A stretch of DNA of 34,558 nt, taken from NCBI GenBank assembly GCA_020849495.1, contig JADLGD010000016.1, positions 1 to 34,558 of the forward strand. The letters are read 5' to 3'. This document shows, in pieces, positions 7,981 to 16,412 of this stretch. The notes under the pieces were generated by a model, which was not told the origin of the DNA, did no database searches, and saw only the letters and a program-made list of their open reading frames with translations. Position 1 is the first letter of the stretch, and each line of letters opens with the position of its first letter. Source of the DNA: Fluviicola sp. (GTDB lineage Bacteria; Bacteroidota; Bacteroidia; Flavobacteriales_D; Crocinitomicaceae). A program made the position numbers and the translations under genes.

Positions 7981-8824
7981 TTTTTTAATGATATTGACAG
8001 CTATTTCGGTTGCATTACCTGCTTCACTGTTAGGTGTTTTATTGGTGATGAAACGAATGATCATGGTTGGTGATGCCATATCGCACGCTGTTTTACCTGG
8101 AATTGTAATCGCTTTCTTAATTGTTGATTCACGTGAATCCATCCCAATGTTAATTGGAGCTGCAATAACTGGCGTTTTAACAACCGTACTAATTGATTTT
8201 TTGAAACGCAAGTTAAGAGTACAAGAAGATGCAGCAATTGGAACAGCATTCACCTTTTTATTCGCTTTAGGTGTATTGTTAATAGCTTTTTATGCTGGGA
8301 AAAACACTGATTTAGATCAAGAATGCGTTTTGTATGGTGACTTGGAAACATCCATTTTAGATCAATTGATATGGAATGGTAGATTGTTCGGTACTAGAGC
8401 CATTGCACAGTTGTTCCCTTTAAGTTTGATTGTTGTATTCGTTTTAATTCTTGGAAATAGAGGATGGAAAGTGTGGGCTTTCAATAGCGAGTTTGGAAAT
8501 TTGAAAGGAATGAAAACAAACTTATGGCAATTAGGATTAATGACTTTAGTAAGTATTCATGCTGTATTGAGTTTTGAAAGTGTTGGAGTCATCATGGTAG
8601 TGGGTTTATTGGTGCTTCCTCCAGCATGTGCTTTGCAATTGACCACAAAATATTCAAAAGTTTTCATCTATTCTGCATGCATAGGAATGCTATCTTGTGT
8701 ACTAGGTGTTTTCGTTGGCGGAATGATCAATATATCGATTGCTCCTACAATCGTGTCGATAAATGGATTGATTTTCACGACGATTGTAATAATTAACCAA
8801 ATTCGAAGTCGCATAATTGCCTAA
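7973..8824 (+). CDS. Metal ABC transporter permease 2 (ABC-3 family, TroD/MntD-like)
   Basis: The second ABC-3 permease, 283 residues, homologous to its neighbour: RMIMVGDAISHAVLPGIV near 22-40 and SVGVIMVVGLLVLPPACAL near 203-222 occupy the same places. It ends the five-gene metal operon. No terminator is seen directly after its stop; the first strong hairpin is at 8991-9028, behind a separate promoter. The transporter messenger may therefore run through the small-RNA region. Confidence 0.93.
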   Translation: MDNFLMILTAISVALPASLLGVLLVMKRMIMVGDAISHAVLPGIVIAFLIVDSRESIPMLIGAAITGVLTTVLIDFLKRKLRVQEDAAIGTAFTFLFALGVLLIAFYAGKNTDLDQECVLYGDLETSILDQLIWNGRLFGTRAIAQLFPLSLIVVFVLILGNRGWKVWAFNSEFGNLKGMKTNLWQLGLMTLVSIHAVLSFESVGVIMVVGLLVLPPACALQLTTKYSKVFIYSACIGMLSCVLGVFVGGMINISIAPTIVSINGLIFTTIVIINQIRSRIIA

Positions 8825-8896
8825 ATAAGTGATTTTAAGTTTGTTTTGGACTTCAATAATTGCAATAATTAGTTTGGATTTAATTCAAAAATAATA

Positions 8897-8926
8897 TTGT
8901 TCACATGAAAAACTGATGTATATTTG
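8897..8926 (+). promoter_or_regulatory. Consensus Bacteroidota promoter driving the candidate small RNA
   Basis: TTG (8897-8899) lies exactly 19 bases before TATATTTG (8919-8926), a perfect TAnnTTTG. This is one of the best promoters in the window. The predicted transcript start is near 8932, with no ORF following before the terminator. Confidence 0.7.
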
Positions 8927-8931
8927 TTCAC

Positions 8932-9028
8932 GGAAACAACAATTCATAGTTGTAGTTTTTGGGTTTTATAGTTTTAGCATGGTTTAGCAGAAAGAGGAGT
9001 AAGTTACATAGAATTTACTCCTCTTTTT
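8932..9028 (+). ncRNA. Candidate small RNA of about 97 nt (promoter to terminator, no ORF)
   Basis: The segment between a consensus promoter and a strong terminator has no coding frame (the only ATG, at 8979, meets a stop after one codon). A 5' hairpin pairs ACAAC (8936-8940) with GTTGT (8949-8953). A U/G-rich stretch follows with the direct repeat TTTAGCA at 8973-8979 and 8983-8989, ten bases apart, and the 3' end is the 12-pair terminator hairpin. This is the layout of many trans-acting small RNAs: 5' stem, exposed single-stranded seed, terminator. I do not recognise a known family, and it does not look like the long rod of 6S RNA. It could instead be an attenuated leader of the outer-membrane protein gene at 9099. 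Confidence 0.5.
8991..9028 (+). terminator. Strong terminator
   Basis: AAAGAGGAGTAA (8991-9002) pairs perfectly with TTACTCCTCTTT (9015-9026) around a 12-base loop and runs into T's through 9028. It lies about 170 bases behind the last permease gene and 70 bases before the next gene. Confidence 0.9.
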
Positions 9029-9098
9029 GTTTTTTGCTAGTGCTTCTTTTAGTTCATTGGTTTTTTTTCATTATTTTGCTGCTTGAAAACAGCTGCTC

Positions 9099-10589
9099 AT
9101 GAAAAAAATCTATTTCTCTATCATTGCCTTATTTTCTGTAATCATCGTTAATGCACAAACTCAAGGTGTAGCATTCCCTACTGTAGGAAAAGGTGTAGCA
9201 ACGCCATTTGTAACGGATTATCATTGTTTAGGAATCAATGTGTCTGGACTTGGTTGGGGTACTGGTTATGAAGGAAAACGCTTCACAACTGGAACAAGTG
9301 AATTTGGATTTGGTATTTTCAGTGACTCATTGGATTCAAAAAAATTAAAAAATCTCAGCAGTGCAATATACAAACAAGCAGTAGATAAGAATGCTGCTCC
9401 GTTTGATTACAAACAACAAATAGAAGCTGCCGCAATGTATGCACAAGCAGGAATTGCTGTTAATGTGGATTACAACTGGATGGGGCTTGCCTTTCAAGGA
9501 AAGAAATTCGGAGGAATTGCATTTAACATTCGTGAAAACTACCAATGGTATTCCAAACTAAATAGTCAAACAACTGATTTATTGTTTCGTGGAAAATTGT
9601 CTAATTACTTTGATTCTTTAACCGTTGTTATTGGTGCAGATACTTCTCGAATTGCAAATTCTGGAACGGTCTCTCAAGATACTTTGAATGCCGTTATTTC
9701 AGGTTCCATTAATGTTCCTTTAAACATCAGTCAAATTACCAATGGATCCAACGTGCGCTTGTTATGGACACGTTCTTACAACATTGGATATGGACGTAAA
9801 ATTTTCGGTAAAGATTCTGTATTTGTTGTTTATGGTGGAATTGGAGCGCGATTGATTCAATCAATGGCCATGTTTGATATGCAATCAAATGGTGATGGTT
9901 TACGCATGTACTCCTCCATATCGCCAGCGTTTAATATTAACTATGGCTCTACAACAGGAACCAATCCTTTGACTTCTAATGGTGGAAGTTTCCCGAAATC
10001 AGTAGGGAATGGTTATGGAATTGACTTAGCTGCAAGTGTTATTTTGTTTAGTAAATTAAAAGTGGCTGTTGCAGTAAATAACATTGGTAGCGTAACTTAC
10101 AAACGCAATGTGTACCGAGTGAAAGACACCTTGGTTGGTAATTTCTCATTAAATGGTTTGGATGATGCAAACATTACCAATTCTGTGAATGAAATGTTGC
10201 GTGATGGGGGATTATTAAAATTGGAAGGTCAAGAAAAATACGTGATGCAAAATGCAGCAGATTTTCGTTTTGGTGTAGCTTTTGAACCTTGGAAATTCTT
10301 GAAACTTGGATTTGATATGGTAGCACCATTCAATCGCAACAATCCTGGGTCAATTCAAAACCCAGTTTATTCTGTTGGTTTAGAAGTTCGTCCAATCAAA
10401 TGGGTAGCTTTAAATGCAGGTTACTTTGGTGGAGGAATTTACCGAAATAACATTCCATTAGGAATTACCTTTATTCTCAAAGATGGAGCTTATGAATGCG
10501 GTATTGCTTCAAGAGACGCTTTGTCGTTCTTCACTAAAAACGGTCATAGTGTGTCAACAGCATTTGGTTTCGCTCGTTTCCGTTTCTAA
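9099..10589 (+). CDS. Outer-membrane beta-barrel protein, DUF5723-like
   Basis: An exported protein of 496 residues. It has a signal peptide (MKKIYFSIIALFSVIIVNAQ) and then alternating aromatic/glycine-rich strands typical of a porin-like outer-membrane beta-barrel, ending in aromatic residues (ARFRF) as outer-membrane barrels do. The overall pattern (an early GLNVSGLGWG-like segment, a large middle domain, a C-terminal set of barrel strands with VGLEVRPIKWVALNAGYFGG) resembles the Bacteroidota family I know as DUF5723; the assignment is by pattern only. Function is unknown. Its stop overlaps the stop of the opposite-strand Nudix gene by 4 bases, with no terminator between them. Confidence 0.7.
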   Translation: MKKIYFSIIALFSVIIVNAQTQGVAFPTVGKGVATPFVTDYHCLGINVSGLGWGTGYEGKRFTTGTSEFGFGIFSDSLDSKKLKNLSSAIYKQAVDKNAAPFDYKQQIEAAAMYAQAGIAVNVDYNWMGLAFQGKKFGGIAFNIRENYQWYSKLNSQTTDLLFRGKLSNYFDSLTVVIGADTSRIANSGTVSQDTLNAVISGSINVPLNISQITNGSNVRLLWTRSYNIGYGRKIFGKDSVFVVYGGIGARLIQSMAMFDMQSNGDGLRMYSSISPAFNINYGSTTGTNPLTSNGGSFPKSVGNGYGIDLAASVILFSKLKVAVAVNNIGSVTYKRNVYRVKDTLVGNFSLNGLDDANITNSVNEMLRDGGLLKLEGQEKYVMQNAADFRFGVAFEPWKFLKLGFDMVAPFNRNNPGSIQNPVYSVGLEVRPIKWVALNAGYFGGGIYRNNIPLGITFILKDGAYECGIASRDALSFFTKNGHSVSTAFGFARFRF

Positions 10590-11209
10590 AGACCTTTTAA
10601 TAAGTATTTTAATTCATTCAACATTAAAGCGGTAGCTCCCCAGATTTTCAATTCATTTTGATGGAAATGCGGAACGCGTGGAATACGATTGCCGTTTGGT
10701 AAATGAATATCTTCATAGATGATCGCTTCTTCATCGAAAAGTTGTTCTAAAGCGAGCTGATGAATCGATTTGACTTCTCTTTCTGACGGGTTAAATATAA
10801 ACTCCTGCTGTGAAGAGTAAAATACATGTGGTTTTATTAAAAATTGACTTACTGGAATATACACATCGCTGAGTACACCGATGGCTTCAAATGCTTCCAT
10901 ATCAATTCCAATTTCTTCAATAGATTCTCGTTTAGCAGCGTTTAATGTGCTACCATCAAAAGGTTCAACTTTACCTCCGGGGAAACTAACCTGACCGCTA
11001 TGGGTACCATTGTATTCTTGTCGTTTGGTGACAATCGTATGTAAACTCCCGTTTTTAGGGTAAAGTAATATGGCAACAGCTGAAAGTTTGAAAGGAGCTC
11101 CACTATCAATTGCAGCTTTTGAACTTCCTCGCATAGGTGAAAACGCTTGATGTGCTCTTTCGCCGGGTAAAGTTTGTTGGAATAATTGATTTAATGTCTC
11201 CTGATTCAT
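10586..11209 (-). CDS. Nudix hydrolase, CoA pyrophosphatase type (NudL-like)
   Basis: Probably cleaves coenzyme A and acyl-CoA to phosphopantetheine and adenosine 3',5'-bisphosphate. It carries the CoA-type UPF0035 block HSGQVSFPGGKVEPFDG (about 70-86) just before and into the Nudix box, whose metal-binding core is R94, E95, E98, E99 and G101. At 207 residues the length suits the family. The ATG overlaps the stop of the upstream lipoprotein gene (ATGA, 11206-11209), so the two are translationally coupled. The 3' end overlaps the convergent gene at 9099-10589 by 4 bases. Confidence 0.9.
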   Translation of the reverse strand: MNQETLNQLFQQTLPGERAHQAFSPMRGSSKAAIDSGAPFKLSAVAILLYPKNGSLHTIVTKRQEYNGTHSGQVSFPGGKVEPFDGSTLNAAKRESIEEIGIDMEAFEAIGVLSDVYIPVSQFLIKPHVFYSSQQEFIFNPSEREVKSIHQLALEQLFDEEAIIYEDIHLPNGNRIPRVPHFHQNELKIWGATALMLNELKYLLKGL

Positions 11210-11820
11210 TTGATAGCTTTTACGCTATAGAGCATTCTTCTGAAATCATCGTATGCGTAATTCATCATATCTGGTGTGGTGATGAATTGAAACACATAGT
11301 ATTCATCTTTCAGTTGAATCGTAGCAGTGGCGTACAATAAAAATTCGCTATACAAATTGGTTGTTGACCCTCTTACAATTTGAATCACTCCTCGCTTTTT
11401 GGAAGTGCTGAACAAGTCTTTTTTAATGGACATCGATCCATCATTCAAAGAGTTGTAGCGTTTCAAGGCATATCCATCTTGGAAAGTATTTAGCAAATCT
11501 TTTTCAATAATAAGATCTTGCACAAACGGACGATTGATGTCTTTCTCTGTAAATCGTTCTATGGAAAAATGAGCTCCAATGGCATTACAAAAAAGCACTT
11601 TTGAATCATTTGAAACGGTTAGATACTTTCCGTAGTACTTTTTAAAAGAACTAGGAACAGTCATTTGAAGGTTTTTGTAGGTCAATTTTTTATCCAAAGT
11701 AAAATCAAAATCATTCTCTTTGAAATCTTCAAAAGAGTTTTGACTTTCTTTATCTTCAGGTTCACATGCAACCGAGAGGATGAATAGTCCAATTAAAAAC
11801 AAATATCTTTTCATCGACAT
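11206..11820 (-). CDS. Predicted lipoprotein of unknown function
   Basis: A lipoprotein signal (MKRYLFLIGLFILSVAC) ends in a lipobox with Cys, followed by an acidic linker and a globular domain of about 160 residues with mixed beta/alpha character. I do not recognise the family. ATG codons at 11820 and 11814 are both possible; the second begins MKRYLF, and a TTG further upstream is less likely. It is the first gene of a two-gene unit with the Nudix CoA pyrophosphatase, overlapping by ATGA. The gyrB terminator (11861-11890) lies just upstream, so a promoter should lie in the short gap 11821-11860, but no clear -7 element is seen. Confidence 0.75.
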   Translation of the reverse strand: MSMKRYLFLIGLFILSVACEPEDKESQNSFEDFKENDFDFTLDKKLTYKNLQMTVPSSFKKYYGKYLTVSNDSKVLFCNAIGAHFSIERFTEKDINRPFVQDLIIEKDLLNTFQDGYALKRYNSLNDGSMSIKKDLFSTSKKRGVIQIVRGSTTNLYSEFLLYATATIQLKDEYYVFQFITTPDMMNYAYDDFRRMLYSVKAIK

Positions 11821-11860
11821 CAAAATAAGTGATTTTCTTTTTATATGGTGCTATTATATG

Positions 11861-11888
11861 AAAAAAGCTGCACAAAGGCAGCTTTTTT

Positions 11889-11890
<2 letters not shown>
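11861..11890 (-). terminator. Terminator of gyrB (symmetrical, could work both ways)
   Basis: AAAAAAGCTGC (11861-11871) pairs perfectly with GCAGCTTTTTT (11878-11888) around a six-base loop. It overlaps the gyrB stop codon region and has A and T runs on both sides. Confidence 0.88.
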
Positions 11891-13853
<1,963 letters not shown>

Positions 13854-13879
13854 TTAAATACGCATTTTTCAGCGCAGAA

Positions 13880-13887
13880 CAAATATA
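13880..13887 (-). promoter_or_regulatory. -7 promoter element for gyrB
   Basis: The minus strand reads TATATTTG, an exact TAnnTTTG, giving a leader of about 30 bases before the ATG at 13841. No TTG at ideal spacing was found. Confidence 0.55.
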
Positions 13888-13901
13888 GTCAATTCAGCAT
13901 G

Positions 13902-13939
13902 AAAAAAGGGGACTCAAATGCATTGAATCCCCTCTTTTT
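13902..13939 (-). terminator. Terminator behind the gpx unit
   Basis: AGGGGA (13907-13912) plus TCAA (13914-13917) pairs with TTGA (13923-13926) plus TCCCCT (13928-13933), with one mismatch and a five-base loop. On the minus strand an A-run complement supplies the U tail (13902-13907). It closes the transcript carrying gpx and the 31-codon ORF and lies just upstream of the gyrB promoter. Confidence 0.8.
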
Positions 13940-14018
13940 ATTCACAATTTATTCACTTTTCAACGCATGTTTCAATTTGTTTTAACAAGCATGAAATATT
14001 GGTTCATTCTTCACGTCA

Positions 14019-14114
14019 TTAATCTTCGATTACAACTTTTTCATCCTTTGAAAAGCTACTTGAAAAAACTGGTATAATAACCGAGGTAGCAACTGCAAGG
14101 ATAGGTTTAATCAT
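14019..14114 (-). CDS. Small ORF of 31 codons directly behind gpx
   Basis: The frame opens with ATG 9 bases after the gpx stop and ends TAA at 14019. The peptide begins MIKPILAVATSVIIPVF (a hydrophobic helix of about 17 residues) and ends in a charged tail, SKDEKVVIED. It lies between gpx and the shared terminator at 13902-13939, so it is probably on the same transcript. The layout (Lys near the N terminus, hydrophobic core, Ser-rich segment, acidic tail) looks like a signal peptide or small membrane peptide. I do not recognise a family, and a chance ORF cannot be excluded at this length. Confidence 0.4.
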   Translation of the reverse strand: MIKPILAVATSVIIPVFSSSFSKDEKVVIED

Positions 14115-14123
14115 TTTAATGTT

Positions 14124-14717
14124 TTAATTCAGCCAAGATACAATTTCTTCAGCATCTGGTTGTGTTCCTGGAGGGATAACTTTTACTAAGATTCCCTTTT
14201 CATCAATTAAGTATTTTTGAAAATTCCATTGTACTTTATTGTCTTCCAATCCATTAAGGCTTTTTGTTGTCAAAAATTGATACACAGGATGCATTTCTTT
14301 CCCTTTTACAGAAATTTTACTCATCATTGGAAAGGTTACACCATAGTTTTTCTGACAAAAAGCGCTAATTTCTTCATCCGTTCCAGGTTCTTGTGATAAG
14401 AAGTCATTGGATGGAAAACCTACAATTACAAAGTTTTTGTCTTTGTACGTTTTGTATAGCGCTTCCAGTTTTTCATACTGTGGCGTTAATCCACATTTTG
14501 ATGCCGTGTTAACAATCATGATTTTTTTTCCTTTCAAAGAAGCAAAGTCAAATTCTTTTCCATCAATATCTGTTACTTTGAATTGGTAAATGGTTTGTAC
14601 TTCTGTAGGCTTTTGTTCTGTAGGCGAAGTGTTTGCAGATGTCTGCTTAGTCATACAAGCCATACTAATAGTCAAAACGCCTAATAAGCTCATCCAAAGT
14701 GCGGTTCTTTTTTTCAT
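14124..14717 (-). CDS. Glutathione peroxidase-family thiol peroxidase, lipoprotein
   Basis: Reduces hydroperoxides outside the cytoplasm. Lipobox TISMAC gives lipidated Cys21, followed by a Ser/Thr/Pro-rich linker and a complete GPx fold (about 42-197). The catalytic tetrad is C75 (NTASKCGLTPQY), Q109 (SQEPG), W164 and N165 (WNFQKYL). C121 in AFCQKNYGVTFP sits where the resolving Cys of thioredoxin-dependent GPx enzymes is found, so a thioredoxin-like protein rather than glutathione is the likely reductant. It uses Cys, not selenocysteine. A likely promoter lies upstream: TTG (complement of 14789-14791), 21 bases, then TAAGTTTA (complement of 14760-14767). A 31-codon ORF follows 9 bases downstream. 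Confidence 0.92.
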   Translation of the reverse strand: MKKRTALWMSLLGVLTISMACMTKQTSANTSPTEQKPTEVQTIYQFKVTDIDGKEFDFASLKGKKIMIVNTASKCGLTPQYEKLEALYKTYKDKNFVIVGFPSNDFLSQEPGTDEEISAFCQKNYGVTFPMMSKISVKGKEMHPVYQFLTTKSLNGLEDNKVQWNFQKYLIDEKGILVKVIPPGTQPDAEEIVSWLN

Positions 14718-14759
14718 AAAATTTGGTCTATTTGTTGTTAAAATGTGTCTCTTTTGCTG

Positions 14760-14791
14760 TAAACTTAGTTATTGTAAGTAAGTTATCACAA
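14760..14791 (-). promoter_or_regulatory. Putative gpx promoter
   Basis: Minus-strand TTG, a 21-base spacer and TAAGTTTA (7 of 8 to TAnnTTTG). The leader would be about 35 bases. Confidence 0.4.
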
Positions 14792-14843
14792 AAAAAGTGC
14801 TTTAAAATCGGAACCTTTTGGTTCGTTTTACGAATAGATAAAC

Positions 14844-15695
14844 ATGCGAATAGTAGGAATTGTTTTTTTATTGAGTTTTGTCTTTCAAAGTTGGGGACAA
14901 TTAGCTGGTAATTGGCAAGGATTACTTATTCGTGATGGTCAAACCATCGATCAAGCGACCATTGTTTATTTGGAGTTTACAGGCGAAACAGAATTTGTTT
15001 GTAAAACGCGAGAAGAAGTGAATGGAAAAGATGCGTTTGCTGTCAAAAAAATGAAGGGAAAAATCAATGGTAAACATGCTGATCTCAAGCAATTCGTTGT
15101 TGAAAAGAAAAAAGATGCTGCTGGTGTGCGTTGGTGTAATATGGATTTTACCTTAGACTACATTGATTCCACAGGTTATTTGCAAGGTAAATTCTCCAGT
15201 TTGGAATGTAGAGGTGTTTCTGGTAAAATTATTTGTTATAGAGCGAAAGAGAAAATCACTACAAATCCTACAGTTATTGAATTGCAATCTTGGCGACCTA
15301 TTTTTGTTGATGACATCAAAAAGGGAAGGAAATCACCTGAGATAAGAGATTTGGAACGTAAGAATTTCCAATTTAAGCCCATTTATTTTGATTACGATGA
15401 AACAGTCATCAAAGAAGAATTCAAACCTTTTTTGATATCAATGGTTAAAGTGGTCAATGGGCATTCTGATTTGCGTATAAAAGTTACAGGACATACGGAT
15501 GCTGATGGTTCCGATACGTATAACATTGATTTGAGTCAACGAAGAGCAAAAGCCATCATTGATTATTTTGTTTCCATTGGTTTAGCTAGAGATCGCATTC
15601 AAATAGAATTCAAAGGCGAGTCTGAACCTGTTGGTGACAATTCCACTGAATCAGGAAAACAATTGAATAGAAGGGTAGACTTTTCGTTTATTTAA
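14844..15695 (+). CDS. OmpA-family peptidoglycan-binding protein with an uncharacterised N-terminal domain
   Basis: A signal peptide (MRIVGIVFLLSFVFQSWGQ) leads to a beta-rich N-terminal domain (about 20-135) that begins LAGNWQGLLIRDGQ, recalling a lipocalin-like sheet, and carries four cysteines (C53, C98, C122, C131). I do not recognise it. After a linker, residues 175-283 are an OmpA C-terminal domain. The peptidoglycan-binding pair can be read as D219 (VTGHTDADGS) and R234 (LSQRRA), 15 residues apart as in OmpA. The protein is probably periplasmic, or outer-membrane-associated through a partner, and tethered to peptidoglycan. It is convergent with the next gene (4-base gap). Confidence 0.85.
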   Translation: MRIVGIVFLLSFVFQSWGQLAGNWQGLLIRDGQTIDQATIVYLEFTGETEFVCKTREEVNGKDAFAVKKMKGKINGKHADLKQFVVEKKKDAAGVRWCNMDFTLDYIDSTGYLQGKFSSLECRGVSGKIICYRAKEKITTNPTVIELQSWRPIFVDDIKKGRKSPEIRDLERKNFQFKPIYFDYDETVIKEEFKPFLISMVKVVNGHSDLRIKVTGHTDADGSDTYNIDLSQRRAKAIIDYFVSIGLARDRIQIEFKGESEPVGDNSTESGKQLNRRVDFSFI

Positions 15696-15699
15696 GATG

Positions 15700-16380
15700 T
15701 TAGTTGTCTAATAATTCTTCGTATTCCGTAAAATTTTGCTCTTCTAAAAGGCGATTGATGCGAGGTTGAAGAAACCAAATCCCAACTGGGAAAAACCAAA
15801 TCAAAAAGAAATCACCAACGTAATCAGAGAAATGTGTTTCTTTTTTCATTTCAACACTGGTAATTGTTTTCGCTGTAAAATACATGGTATATATTATCGC
15901 AAAGATAGATAGAAGATGTAGAAAGAAAACTAGAATCCCAGCTAGTGCGATAAAAATGAAATTGGGTTCTGTTCTGCTGGTTATAGACTGAACGATGTAG
16001 CCAATAAATATGGATAGGAAAATCATATAAACAATTGGAATAATAAAGAAGGTTTTGAAGCGTCTTACTTTAAATGCTCTAGTCATTGGTGATTGGTATT
16101 TCTGTAGTTCGGTACTCATGGTGTACATCCAGAAGAAATGAGTAAAGTTTCCAATTATTACTACGAAAGGAATCATAAAAAATAATATGGTCAAATTTTC
16201 CGGTTCTGGTTCTTTCATCGGGTTATTTGATATCAAATTAAAAATGCTCATCAGCATTATCATTACCATAATAAATGGCAGTCCGATTGCTGCAATAAAC
16301 AATTGATAGTGTTTCGCTTTAAGGAAAAGTTGTTTCGTAGTAGTAATTTGAAAAGTGAAGATAAAAAAAAAGCTCTTCAT
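15700..16380 (-). CDS. Multi-pass membrane protein of unknown function; start uncertain
   Basis: A hydrophobic protein of up to 226 residues with about five membrane helices (roughly 28-52, 65-88, 110-132, 142-168 and 190-207), a basic loop (RAFKVRRFKTFF) and an acidic C terminus. No family is recognised. The ATG at 16380 lies inside the terminator hairpin of the upstream lipoprotein gene, and residues 2-6 (KSFFF) are encoded by that terminator's 3' arm and U run. The next ATG (16269) would cut the first helix in half. Either the terminator doubles as coding sequence, or a non-ATG codon such as the TTG near residue 27 is used. It is convergent with the OmpA-family gene. Confidence 0.6.
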   Translation of the reverse strand: MKSFFFIFTFQITTTKQLFLKAKHYQLFIAAIGLPFIMVMIMLMSIFNLISNNPMKEPEPENLTILFFMIPFVVIIGNFTHFFWMYTMSTELQKYQSPMTRAFKVRRFKTFFIIPIVYMIFLSIFIGYIVQSITSRTEPNFIFIALAGILVFFLHLLSIFAIIYTMYFTAKTITSVEMKKETHFSDYVGDFFLIWFFPVGIWFLQPRINRLLEEQNFTEYEELLDN

Positions 16381-16396
16381 TTCTGAAGAGCTTTTT
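16363..16396 (-). terminator. Terminator of the large OmpA/TPR lipoprotein gene
   Basis: AAAAAGCTCTTCA (16367-16379) pairs perfectly over 13 bases with TGAAGAGCTTTTT (16384-16396). In the minus-strand RNA the loop is a GAAA tetraloop, and eight U's follow. The start codon of the next ORF (16378-16380) is within it. Confidence 0.92.
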
Positions 16397-16412
16397 AAAA
16401 TGTTGATTGAAA

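Noticed and set aside
8825..9098. 6S RNA or riboswitch leader for the gene at 9099
   Set aside because: The segment does not fold into the long bulged rod of 6S RNA, and no known riboswitch core was recognised. A generic small RNA fits better, although an attenuator remains possible.
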